This document shows, piece after piece, positions 46,879 to 56,452 of a stretch of 64,000 bases of DNA; the stretch's first letter is position 1, and every line of letters starts with the position of its first letter. The notes beneath the pieces are model-generated. The model was not told the origin of the DNA and did no database searches. It was given only the letters and a program-made list of their open reading frames with translations. Location: contig NC_090725.1 in the NCBI RefSeq assembly GCF_036898095.1, forward strand, positions 204,599,763 to 204,663,762. The letters are read 5' to 3'. The DNA is from Palaemon carinicauda. Its lineage: Eukaryota > Arthropoda > Malacostraca > Decapoda > Palaemonidae. Made by a program: the position numbers and the translations under genes.

Positions 46879-47840
46879 CGGGGAAGAAACGGTTCGGAAT
46901 CTCGAAAGACAGCATCGACTTCCTGGAAGAATATAAGTGCAAGTCTACTAGAAGGCAGTACGAATCAGCATGGAAGAAATGGGTAGCCTTTGTCAAAGAC
47001 AAGAATCCGCACGAGATCTCTACGGAGTTCTGCCTATCCTTCTTCATCCACCTCCACGGACAGGGGCTGGCGGCTAACATGATTTCTACATGTAAGTCAG
47101 CTCTGACAAGACCCATTCTGTATGCCTTCCAGGTAGACCTCGCTAACGAGATTTTTAACAAGATCCCGAAGGCCTGTGCTAGGCTTAGACCTTCAGCTCC
47201 TCCAAAGCCTATTTCATGGTCTTTAGACAAAGTCCTTCATTTTGCCTCATTGCTGGATAATGAGGAGTGTGCACTGAAGGACCTGACTCAAAAAGTGATC
47301 TTCCTTTTTGCCCTAGCTTCTGGGGCCAGAGTTAGTGAGATTGTAGCCCTCTTGAGAGAGGAGGGCCGGGTTCAGTTCCTGGATGGGGGAGAACTGAACC
47401 TGTTTCCGGACCCTACGTTTCTCGCTAAGAACGAGTTGCCCACCAACAGGTGGGGTCCCTGGAGAATCTGCCCTCTGAAAGAAGATGTATCTCTATGTCC
47501 CGTAGAATGCCTAAAGGTCTATCTTCGTAGAACTTCAGACTTCCATGGGGGCCAACTATTCAGAGGAGAACCATCGGGCTCGAATTTATCTTTAAATCAA
47601 CTTAGGGCGAAAATTACATATTTTATTCGCAGAGCGGATCCTGACAGTTCACCCGCGGGTCATGATCCGAGGAAAGTTGCTTCATCCTTAAACTTCTTTA
47701 ACTTTATGGATTTTGAACACCTTCGTTCATACACTGGCTGGAAGTCTTCCAGGGTATTCTTTCGCCACTATGCTAAGCAAGTGGAGCAGCTAAAGAGGTC
47801 TGTGGTAGCAGTTGGTTGCGTCGTTAACCCTGTTGTTTAA
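46623..47840 (+). CDS. D2-E tyrosine recombinase (YR)
   Basis: Open frame from 46122 to 47840 overlapping the RNase H frame. The ATG at 46623 (in LEQM) is conserved in D2-C and D2-F and gives 405 residues; 46737 is an alternative. The domain starts VDCLRFITEN. The core-binding part holds STRRQYESAWKKWVAF and LSFFIHLHGQGLAANMISTC. The catalytic set is Arg in ASGARVSEI (47328-47330), His and Arg in AGHDPRKVASS (47661-47672) and the nucleophile Tyr in FFRHYAKQV (47769-47771). All four are intact. It would integrate a circular intermediate by strand exchange, leaving no target duplication, consistent with the junctions. A phage origin is excluded by the company of RT and Gag. Confidence 0.92.
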   Translation: MVQDLPVSPSQSDVEGPQQTEILQGSSSNSGPQVAEQCMVPSSSGTTTRVSTTPGPSSVPASPEVDCLRFITENPDPAAHDFLSLAGKKRFGISKDSIDFLEEYKCKSTRRQYESAWKKWVAFVKDKNPHEISTEFCLSFFIHLHGQGLAANMISTCKSALTRPILYAFQVDLANEIFNKIPKACARLRPSAPPKPISWSLDKVLHFASLLDNEECALKDLTQKVIFLFALASGARVSEIVALLREEGRVQFLDGGELNLFPDPTFLAKNELPTNRWGPWRICPLKEDVSLCPVECLKVYLRRTSDFHGGQLFRGEPSGSNLSLNQLRAKITYFIRRADPDSSPAGHDPRKVASSLNFFNFMDFEHLRSYTGWKSSRVFFRHYAKQVEQLKRSVVAVGCVVNPVV

Positions 47841-48748
47841 CTCTGCGAGGAACAGTGGATTTAATTGGGACTTTGATTCTTGGGTGAGTGTATAGTTATA
47901 TGCGTTGCTATAACTAGTAGTGAAGGCTCTGGGAGCCCACAATGACTGTTCCAGCGTTATGGTGATTGTAGCACAAGTACAGACAGGTGTGCCGAGCTTT
48001 TCTGACGCTAATGTCAGTGGGTAGTAACATGGACGTTTAGCTTTGATACCTTGGTATGTGACAAGTGATCTAATTGTTTTCTTTCAGATAACCATACATC
48101 CATGCACTACAGTACTTGTGTAAATTGTTGGTCATCCACCTATCATATGTATATAATTGTGGTAACCATGTTTATTTATTGTTAATCAATAAACTTGTTC
48201 TCGGGAACCTTGCGTCTCCTTCACCTATATTGATTTCATTTTAATTATTGAGCATTCAGCCTATGTATATTAATCGGGGATATCTATAATAGCCTGTTCC
48301 TTAATGCAAGCCTTGTTGCACTGGTTTATACTTTCCTTAGCATAAAGGGCTCCATCCTTCTCTGAGGACGGTGGCGGCAGCAAGTTTAATCCTACGCAGA
48401 TATATCCTTGTTGTCTATTTCTACTTCGACCAGGGTGCTGGTCGGGGTTTTTCCCTTGGATGCTGTAGTTCCGTAAGGACTATGCTTTACTTCATATAGA
48501 GTGAGACCACTATATTGTATTGGCTTGTGAGTGATTCATACATAGGTATATGTACTCTTCGTTCGTTTCTAGAGTCTAGTAGGACTCCTTCTTTGTAGGG
48601 GGCAGGAAGCGCTTTCATGGCTTATGATTAGTGAAAAGATGTATAACGGTAACATCTTAGGTCTTTCAGTCGAGTTGACTAAGAAACATTCCTGAGGAGT
48701 ACGGCACGTATTGAGAATCCACAGATACAGTAATGCTCTGGTATACTT
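47841..48748 (+). other. D2-E 3' noncoding region
   Basis: No supported frame. An AATAAA lies near 48187 (ATCAATAAACTTG) as a possible poly(A) signal, followed by TTGCGTCTCCTTC. The region is related to the 3' regions of the other copies. Confidence 0.55.
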
Positions 48749-48840
48749 CCATCAGGACGACATGGCTTGAGCCCAAAAAACGGATTTTGAGCGAAGCGAA
48801 AAATCTATTTTTGGGTAAGATGGCCATGTCGTCCTGATGG
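48749..48840. repeat. D2-E ICR
   Basis: Complement of the left end (GGCTTGAGCCCAAAAA) joined to complement of the right end (CGGATTTTGAGCGAAGCG...GGGTAAGATGG). The variant GGGTAAGATGG matches CCATCTTACCC at this copy's own right end (49278-49288), whereas other copies have GGGTGAGAT and ATCTCACCC. Confidence 0.9.
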
Positions 48841-48932
48841 ACCCGCCCTGTCCCTTTTCAAAAAAAAAAAAAAAAGAAAAGAAAAGGGCTGTAGGACCCC
48901 TCCCTACATACAGTATCTGTAGCACCTCGTGT

Positions 48933-49321
48933 ATCGCTACAAGGAATACAGATGGCGCCGCGAGCGGCGCAGGGCACGCTTACGAAACGGGGAGGAGAGA
49001 TGCCTTACGAACGGCTCCCCCCTTTTTCTTATCGATTTCGTTTTCTTGCCATTTGACCCCTACGAAGTGTTAACTCTATTCGGGGTATAGATTGCTATGT
49101 GGCGTGTCAAGAATACGTCCGCTGATATTTACGATATCCCTAAGGTCTTTTTTAGGGATACTCGCTCCAGGAGTTAGAATTCTGGGTACCTTAAGGCAAA
49201 TTCTCTTGGAATATCGCCGTAGTTGTAATATACCCTAGGAAGCTGCCTTTAAGGAACTTCCATCAGGACGACATGGCCATCTTACCCAAAAAGGGATTTT
49301 GACGAAGGAAAAATCTATTTC
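48933..49321 (-). repeat. D2-E right ITR with atypical terminus
   Basis: Inverted to 40523-40880. After ATCTTACCCAAAAA the other copies continue TAGATTTTTCGCTTCGC. Here the sequence is GGGATTTTGACGAAGGAAAA followed by ATCTATTT, i.e. the reverse complement of the usual tail, as read inside an ICR. Confidence 0.8.
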
Positions 49322-49326
49322 TATAA

Positions 49327-49639
49327 TGTCCGAATCCAAGACCCTATCTCCAAGCGATGGGATAAGACTGGCATTATTATGGGCATCAGTAGGTCACGAG
49401 ACTACCATGTGAAGTTACCCTCAGGAAGAATATTATGGTGTAACCGCCGTTTCTTACGCCCTGTACCTCGTTCTCCTTCACATTTGCCTGACGAGACACA
49501 GCAATCTCCAAAGAAGAAGGATGTTGTCCCTGCTACTAGTCAACAACAGCAAAGTAGCACTCAAGCTGAGTATCGGCGTTCACCGAGATGCCATACCCGT
49601 TCATATAGCTCATTGAACGCAAAGGGGAGGGGGAGGTGA
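49327..49639 (+). pseudogene. Gypsy integrase C-terminus
   Basis: Reads VRIQDPISKRWDKTGIIMG, then RDYHVKLPSGRILWCNRRFL, the common C-terminal domain of Gypsy integrases (compare the pattern VKLPSGR...RNRRFLRP known for the family). It is followed by a Pro/Ser/Gln-rich tail. The stop TGA (49637-49639) coincides with the first bases of the LTR. The catalytic integrase core is missing, so this is a fragment. Confidence 0.88.
49617..49636 (+). promoter_or_regulatory. Gypsy polypurine tract
   Basis: ACGCAAAGGGGAGGGGGAGG directly before the 3' LTR, the usual primer for plus-strand DNA. Confidence 0.75.
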
Positions 49640-50003
49640 TGGATTATCATTATAATTATTTACATATACAGTATATATATGATTATCATTGTTATATGTA
49701 CCTTTATTGCTAATACACATTTAGCATATATGTGGTGTTAGGAATACATGTATGCAAGTATTCTTGTTTATTGGAGCATAGGGAATACTATGTAGCATTT
49801 ATATAATCTCATGTGGCATGCATTTCATATTTTAATTATCTGGTATTATTGCAACCAGTCTTTCCCGTAGCCCGCCACTGTTCACAGCTCCTCCAGTGTA
49901 TTACGTTTATTTTGATTATTTTCACTCATTATATGGCTTTTAAGAACTTACGCAAGTGTTTCTGTGAAAACCTTACTTACTTTATATCTAATGATAACTA
50001 AGA
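49637..50003 (+). repeat. Gypsy 3' LTR
   Basis: 367 bp, nearly identical to the 5' LTR, followed by GAAAT (50004-50008), the target duplication. High LTR similarity suggests a fairly recent insertion. Confidence 0.9.
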
Positions 50004-50008
50004 GAAAT

Positions 50009-50787
50009 AGCATTGATTAATTAATTATGAAAGCTATTTAGGCAATTTATTCTTGTAAAGATATTTATAGTATGCATAATTTTCCTTTTTTTATGTCAAT
50101 CGTATAAGTCAGAGCTTTGGTGAATTAGGTAACCGAGATCTCGTCTTGCCAAGGTAACCTAACCTAGGCAATATAGTATACTTTCAGACATTTCCTTGGT
50201 TACCCTCGTGCATTGTTTTATCAATTCAGGCGGAGATAGATATCTCCTAGAATTATTATATAAACCGATACTCGTCTCCAGTGGAGATTTAAGGGTAATA
50301 TCTCCTTCCCTCTGAGTGTAGCCTTAGGATACAACCCTAGTGGGTCGTGCCTCTAGTTTTCATTCAGGCATGACTAGCCTAGGGTTTTCTGTCCCATCCC
50401 TTAGCCACAGATAGCAGGTTTTGGGATTTGGTCAGAACCTCAGAGTATTTATTCTTGTGCCGGCAGGGTGAATAGTCATTCCCTTGCCGGCTAGGCTGCC
50501 AGAATAAGAAGCTAGCCCTCCCTAGGACGCACTTGAAGTGGTTGTATGATGCCGCCACCTTCTCCCTGCGGTTTAGAAGACTAGTCCTGTGCTTGCAGAC
50601 CCTAGGCTGAAGAATAGACATTCTTCTGCTGCCTAGGATGGCGCCGGCACTGGAACTCTGTTTCTCCTTTGTTTAGAGGAGGCGTCACTGCCGCCGTCCC
50701 TTGAACTGTATTGGCAGACCCTAGGTTGGAGAATAGAGATTCTCCTGCCGCCTAGGATGGCGCCTATACTGAAACAGAGTTTCTTAA
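50009..50787 (+). other. D2-D leader, second segment
   Basis: Collinear with the D2-A leader (about 6278-7030) and with D2-B, including CAGAACCTCAGAGTATTTA and CTGAAACAGAGTTTCTT. It ends in the TTAA target of the piggyBac-type element. No coding. Confidence 0.75.
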
Positions 50788-51129
50788 CCCTGGAACGGTA
50801 CGGTGGGTCGTCCGCGACCCCGAGCGTCAAAAAAAAAGAGGTTTTTCTCACGTGACTCACCCCCGTGACTGACTTTGTGGGTGATCGACCTGCAGTAGGT
50901 GTCTCGCCTACACGCTCTAGTAGTGTCCAGATGTGCATTGCTGTAACTGTACTCCTTCCTCGATTTCTGAGATGCGTCGGGGTCGAGCGCGACCAAGTTT
51001 ACCCTTCTAAGGTAATTTGCATAATTATCAAAGTTATTACGTATTATGAAATTGTCGTAGAATGGTGCAACTTGTATAGGTTATCAGTTGTGGAAACTCT
51101 TGGTGGATTGTTTGGCTACCATGTGCATG

Positions 51130-53345
51130 ATTTTTTTTTTAGTTAAAATGTCGTTCATCACCACGAGGACCATTTTACCGCGAGTGCCCCTTTTTCATTT
51201 TTTTTCATTTTTTTGCCAAGTCATTTTTCCGTAAGATATTGCCAAATAGTGTCGTAAAACTTTTGCTTTTTTAGTGTTGGAAAGTGTGTCTAGATGATCT
51301 GGCTACCCATGCGTGACTTTGTTTTTGTCAGATACGACGTAGTTATTGGTATATGGGGTATTTAACTGCGGTTGCCAATTTCTGTTTTTTTTCAATATTT
51401 GTAAAAATTTACTACGTAGTAAGGAATTGCCGTATATTATTGATTTTTTTTTCATGTTTATGTGTTAGAAAGTGTGCCTTGATGGTTGGGCTAACACGTG
51501 CATGTCTTTTTTTTTATCTGAGATGCCGTATATTAGAATGTTGGGCATTTTTCCGCGAGTGCCCCTTTTTATTTGTTTTGCATTTTTTTGCTTAGTCATA
51601 TTACCGTAAGGAATTGGCAAGTAGTGTCGCAAAACTTATATTTTTATAGTGTTGGAAAGTGTTTCTAGATGATCTGGCTACCCATGCCTATCTTTTTTTT
51701 TAGCCAGATATAGCGTATATATAGGTATGTGTTCGATTTTCCTGTGATTGCCATTTTTTCGTTTTTTCCCATTTCTTTCAAAATTACTACGTACTAAGGA
51801 ACTATCACAGAGTAATGATTCATTTAGATGTTTATTTGTCGGAAAATGTGCCTTGATGGTTTGCCTAGCACGTGGCTGAAATTTTTTTATCTGAAATGCG
51901 TATAATAAAATGTTGGCCATTTTTCCGCGAGTGCCCCTTTTTATTTGTTTTGTATTTTTTTACTTAGTCATGTTACCGTAAGGAATTGGCAAGAAGTGTC
52001 GCAAAACTTATATTTTTGTAGTGTTGGAAAGTGTTTCTAGATGATCTGGCTACCCATGCCTATCTTTTTTTTTTTAGCCAGATATGGCGTATATATAGGT
52101 ATGTGTTCGATTTTCCTGTGGTTGCCATTTTTTCGGTTTTTCCCATTTCTTCCAAAATTACTACGTACTAAGGAACTATCACAGAGTAATGATTCATTTA
52201 TATGTTTATTTGTCGGAAAATGTGCCTTGATGGTTTGCCTAGTACGTGGCTGAAATTTTTTTTCTCTGAAATGCCGTATATTAGAATGGCCATTTTTCCG
52301 CGAGAGCCCCTTTTTATTTGTTTTGCATTTTTTTTGCTTAGTCATGTTACCGTAAGGAATTGGCAAGTAGTGTCGCAAAACTTATAATTTTATAGTGTTG
52401 GAAAGTGTTTCTAGATGATCTGGCTACCCATGCCTATCTTCTTTTTTTAGCCAGATATGGCGTATATATATATGTATGTGTTCGATTTTCCTGTGGTTGC
52501 CATTTTTTCGTTTTTTCCCATTTCTTTCAAAATTACTATGTACTAAGGAACTATCACAGAGTAATGATTCATTTAGATGTTTATTTGTCGGAAAATGTGC
52601 CTTGATGGTTTGCCTAGCACGTGGCTGAATTTTTTTTTTTCTGAAATGCCGTATATTAGAATGATAGCCCTTTTTCCGCGAGTGCCCCTTTTTATTTGTT
52701 TTGCATTTTTTTGCTTAGTCATGTTACCATAAGGAATTGGCAAGTAGTGTCGCAAAACTTATATTTTTATAGTGTTGGAAAGTGTTTCTAGATGATCTGG
52801 CTTCCCATGCCTATCTTTTTTTTAGCCAGATATGGCGTATATATAGGTATGTGTTCGATTTTCGGTGATTGCCATTTTTTCGTTTTTTCCCATTTCTTTC
52901 AAAATTACTACGTACTAAGGAACTATCACAGAGTAATGATTCATTTAGATGTTTATTTGTCGGAAAATGTGCCTTGATGGTTTGCCTAGTACGTGGCTGA
53001 AATTTTTTTTTTCTGAAATGCCGTATATTAGAATGTTGGCCATTTTTCCGCGAGTGCCCCTTTTTATTTGTTTTGCATTTTTTTGCTTAGTCATGTTACC
53101 GTAAGGAATTGGCAAGTAGTGTCGCAAAACTTGTATTTTTATAGTGTTGGAAAGTGTTTCTAGATGATCTGGCTACCCATGCCTATCTTTATTTTTAGCC
53201 AGATATGGCGTATATATATAGGTATGTGTTCGATTTTCCTGCGATTGCCACTTTTTCGTTTTTTCCCATTTCTTTCAAAATTACTACGTACTAAGGAGCT
53301 ATCACAGAGTAATGATTCATCTAAATGTTTATTTGTCGGAAAATT
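51130..53345. repeat. Tandem satellite array, unit about 374 bp
   Basis: The marker GTGTTGGAAAGTGT recurs at 51274, 51649, 52021, 52395, 52772 and 53144 (spacing 375, 372, 374, 377, 372). Each unit also has CCGCGAGTGCCCCTTTTT, CTACGTACTAAGGA and TAGATGATCTGGCTACCCAT. The first unit is the most divergent. The frames in it are short and shared by period only, so they are not genes. Confidence 0.93.
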
Positions 53346-54280
53346 TTGTTTACTTCTTTTTTGATTGAATATCATCAATTTTTTTTAGCTAAAATATTAT
53401 ATTGTTTTAAATTTTTTTTTTTCGATTTTATTTCCCTTCAAAAAAAATTTTTTGGGTCAGAATTTTAATTTTATAGTCGTAAAATAATCGACAATTATCC
53501 AGCAACCCACCATACAATTTTTATGCATATCCAAGAATAATTAGATTAGTAAATAACACCTTGAAATTGACATACCCTTCCTACATTTCAAGTGGCAGAT
53601 TAGGGAGTCTGAGTCAGTGTGGTTGGCGGCCATTTTGTGGACATATCCGAAGCGTAAGTTGCCCTATCTATATATATTCTTATTCCCTATAGAATTTGTG
53701 ATATTTTGGTATATTTTTACCTGCATAAATATCATATTATATATTAAATATATGTATTTTTTTACGAAATTTCTAAGTACTCAAAAAATTATCTTTAGAT
53801 ATGGCCCCTGATATAAATGTAATTTACAAAATAATGAAGATTTCTTTACATATTTCTATTTTAGGATAACATATGTTTATTCCCTAAAAAAATTAGCCAC
53901 TTCCTATTTCATTTGGGTACCCCAAAAAATTCATGAAATTTGGACAATTTTTTTTGGCCAAAAAAAGTTACCCTTTTTTTCTCATTTCAGATCTTCACCT
54001 CCATGGGTCTGACTTCATCCAAAATACATCAAGATGTGTCCTAAAAATTCAAGAATCAATTCCTAAAAGGATTTGTGTATATATTTATAAACTTTTTTTT
54101 ATGAATTTTTATGTCAGGTCTTTTTTTTTCTACTTAATTTTTTAAAGTATTTATAATAAATAGTTTTTCTGCAGATGAGTAGTATTTATCTTCACAGTTG
54201 TTTTAAGCATTCATTGAATTTTTTTTTGGCAAAAGAAAAAAGGAGGTTACTGCAAAAACTGATTTTTCAAGAATTTTTTT
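53346..54280. other. AT-rich 3' part of the piggyBac-type element
   Basis: T-rich sequence without supported frame or repeat unit, between the satellite and the right terminus. Confidence 0.6.
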
Positions 54281-54352
54281 TGGCGTCGGGGTCGTTCGCG
54301 TCCGAGTATACCCTTAAAGGGGTGTCCGAGGAGCGTACCTATCCAGGGTTAA

Positions 54353-55040
54353 GGGTGTGTAGGACCGGGAACCTAGCCGGCTTCTTCCACACCTCATACA
54401 GGACCCTTTCCCCCCCCCCCTCGGTCCTTTAGTGATGGCCTACCCATCATATTTCCTTGGGCCGTCGTCCTACAATCTCACCGATAGCTGGTGGGTTGTG
54501 GCGCCTGCCGGACTCCTACTCAACAGCTGTTGTCTGACTGTGTGCGGCTATGCCGGCTGCCGGCAGCCACGTCGGTGGCTGGCGGCCATGCCGGCTAGGA
54601 ACACTGCCGGCAGCCATGACGGCTGCTGGTGACTATGCCGGCTGCCGGTGGCCATGTTGACTGTTGACGGCCATGTTTACTTAACTGCCGGCAGCTATGC
54701 TGGCTGCTGGCAGTCATGTCACCTGCTGGTGGGCATGACGGCTGCCTACGGCTGCCGGCAGCCATGATGGCTGTTGATGGGAAGTCTATTCTGTCACTAA
54801 GGTTCTTCAGTCCCCCTTGGACTGCCGGCCACAAGTGCTATTGCCGGGGTACTAGATACCGCCGGCTGGACCGGCACAGGCAGGTGCTGACTCAGCCGGT
54901 GGTATGCCGACTGTACCAGTGCTGCCGGGTGCTAGCCGGCCGGACCTTACCGGCGATGGTTCTGGTGGCTTGATGGAAGCCTGAATGATATATTTTCCCT
55001 TTCCATTTGAACCTTCTTTCTGGAGGAAAGCAGTAAATTA
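54353..55040 (+). other. D2-D leader, third segment, GCCGGC-rich
   Basis: Continues the D2-D leader to the D2-F insertion. It contains many near-repeats of CTGCCGGCAGCCATGACGGC between about 54540 and 54780. No coding. Confidence 0.7.
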
Positions 55041-55429
55041 ACGGATTTTGAGCGAAGCGAAAAATCTATTTCTGGGTGAGATAGCCATGACGTCCTGATG
55101 GAAGGTTCCTTCAGTAGCTTCCTAGGGTATATTTAACTACAGTGGATATTCCCAGAGAATTGAACTAAAGGTTATCACAGAATTCTAACTTCTGGTGCGA
55201 GTACCCTAAAGGTTTCCCTCTAGGATATCGTATATCAACAGGGGACGCATGTATTAACACGCCACATAGCTATCTACACCCCATATAGAGCTAACGCTTC
55301 GATATGGAAAGGTGGCTGAGTAACTGGGGAGCCGTTCCACAGTTACACTCATCCAAGGCTGCTTTTGGTACTCGAGACGTAAACAAACGGGCGCCATTGC
55401 TAAATGACGTCACGTCCGTCCTCATCCTG
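55041..55429 (+). repeat. D2-F right ITR
   Basis: Inverted to 63581-63937, with the right-end extension at 55041-55086. The inner part (CGCCATTGCTAAATGACGTC, about 55393-55412) is reversed near 63600-63618. Confidence 0.88.
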
Positions 55430-55507
55430 AGCTCAGCTTCTGCTAATCTCCATGATACAGCAGGTCAGGGAGGGGCCTGAAAGGCTGAACTAGAATAGAC
55501 GGGAGGG

Positions 55508-55601
55508 GCCATCAGGACGTGATGGCTATCTCACCCAAAAATAGATTTTTCGCTTCGCTCAAAATCCATTTTTTGGGCTCAAGCCATGACGTCCTGATGG
55601 A
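55508..55601. repeat. D2-F ICR
   Basis: In plus orientation it is the right-end sequence (CTCACCCAAAAATAGATTTT...AAAATCC) joined to the left-end sequence (TTTTTTGGGCTCAAGCCATG). It carries GACGTC at the edge as do both ends of this copy, not the GTCGTC of D2-A, C, D and E. Confidence 0.88.
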
Positions 55602-56452
55602 AGTGTACCAGAGAATTAATGTATCGTGGAATTTTTCCCCTTTTTAATCCAAGTGCCAAGGGCTTCGAACAGTATTATAGAACATGTCCTTACCAGAGAT
55701 TCTATGATGATCTAGCTTCCTGCCCCCCTGGCAGGGAAGTCCTGGTGGACAATAGGAACATCTCGAAGCGATCATTGAAGAGCTACTCACCCTGCGTAGA
55801 GTTCACGCTGGACTCGGAGACAAGACTAAGGTTAATATTCGGGTAGGAATATTATCAAGCATAGTTAAGTAAATAACATTTACTATTCCCCCTGGAGGAG
55901 AGATCGATCTGGTCTCGGAGACAGAACAAAGGTTAATATTCGAATAGGAATATTATCAAGGCATGAGTGAGCATATAGCATAATTACATATATTATTCTT
56001 CTCATTTTTCAGGGAAAAAGGGGTAAATGAAACTATAACGATCGTATATTTCTTGATAAAGAATAGAAGCGGAGATAGACGCACATGGAATAAAATAGAC
56101 ATTTTGTTTCTAAGATTGCAGATCATTATGGTAGTAATTACAATAATGAATATAGAGTTTATTTACAGTAATAAAAGAATAATGTACATAGAAAATAAAG
56201 ACTTTAATCTTGATTCTGAAAAGAAAATTTACTTTTTAGAAACACAAGTTCCAGAGGAACGTCAGTCTTTTTCAAAGAAAACACATATGCCCTAGAGCAT
56301 GTGGCACTCATGTAAAGTCTATGACATTTCACCTTGGTAAGAACAGACTATTAGAAACACTAAGTGTCCATTAAATCACTATGTATCACAAAAGGGTCAA
56401 CACAGGCACCCGTAGAGTTAAAGTCCCAAGTAACTCACTGTTCTATGCAGAG
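55602..56452 (-). other. D2-F 3' noncoding region
   Basis: Between ICR and YR stop. No supported frame. Two related 90-bp blocks (GGTTAATATTCG...ATTATCAAG, about 55830 and 55930) form a short direct repeat. Confidence 0.55.

Larger units (their letters stand above)
40523..49321 (+). mobile_element. D2-E: best-preserved DIRS1-like element
   Basis: Left ITR 40523-40880, leader to 43077, gag 43078-45036, RT-RNase H to 46878, YR to 47840, 3' region to 48748, ICR 48749-48840 and right ITR 48933 to about 49321. Gag and YR are uninterrupted and RT-RNase H has one break at a C10 run. It is inserted in the Gypsy element. The right end differs from the other copies: its last 30 or so bases are in the reverse orientation. 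Confidence 0.93.
38100..50003 (+). mobile_element. Gypsy-type LTR retrotransposon carrying D2-E
   Basis: Two LTRs (38100-38457, 49637-50003) are flanked by the 5-bp duplication GAAAT (38095-38099 and 50004-50008). Removing the element restores the sequence of the D2-A leader (about 6270-6300). A primer-binding-site candidate follows the 5' LTR and a polypurine tract precedes the 3' LTR. The interior keeps gag, the start of protease and the last part of integrase. RT, RNase H and most of integrase are missing, and D2-E sits exactly at the gap. The order protease then integrase at the end, and the integrase C-terminus, fit Gypsy better than Copia or BEL. Confidence 0.9.
50788..54348. mobile_element. 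Non-autonomous piggyBac-type element with internal satellite
   Basis: Flanked by TTAA on both sides (50784-50787 and 54349-54352). The ends are CCCTGGAACGGTACG at 50788 and CGTACCTATCCAGGG at 54348, inverted with small differences. Removing it restores CAGAGTTTC-TTAA-GGGTGTGTAGG, which matches the D2-B leader (about 16433-16456). CCC ends and TTAA duplication are the piggyBac signature. No piggyBac transposase frame is present. The 3.56 kb is mostly AT-rich with a tandem array. GGGTCGTCCGCGACCCCGAG near the left end has counterparts near 50973-50995 and 54286-54305. Confidence 0.88.

Noticed and set aside
46623..47840. Phage or bacterial integrase
   Set aside because: The recombinase lies beside RT-RNase H and Gag between ITRs with an ICR, which is DIRS architecture.
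51353..53364. Short frames in the AT-rich satellite
   Set aside because: They recur with the satellite period and lack coding character.
53617..54145. Hydrophobic frames that look like membrane proteins
   Set aside because: T-rich DNA gives Phe/Leu/Ile runs. No start context or conserved motif is seen.
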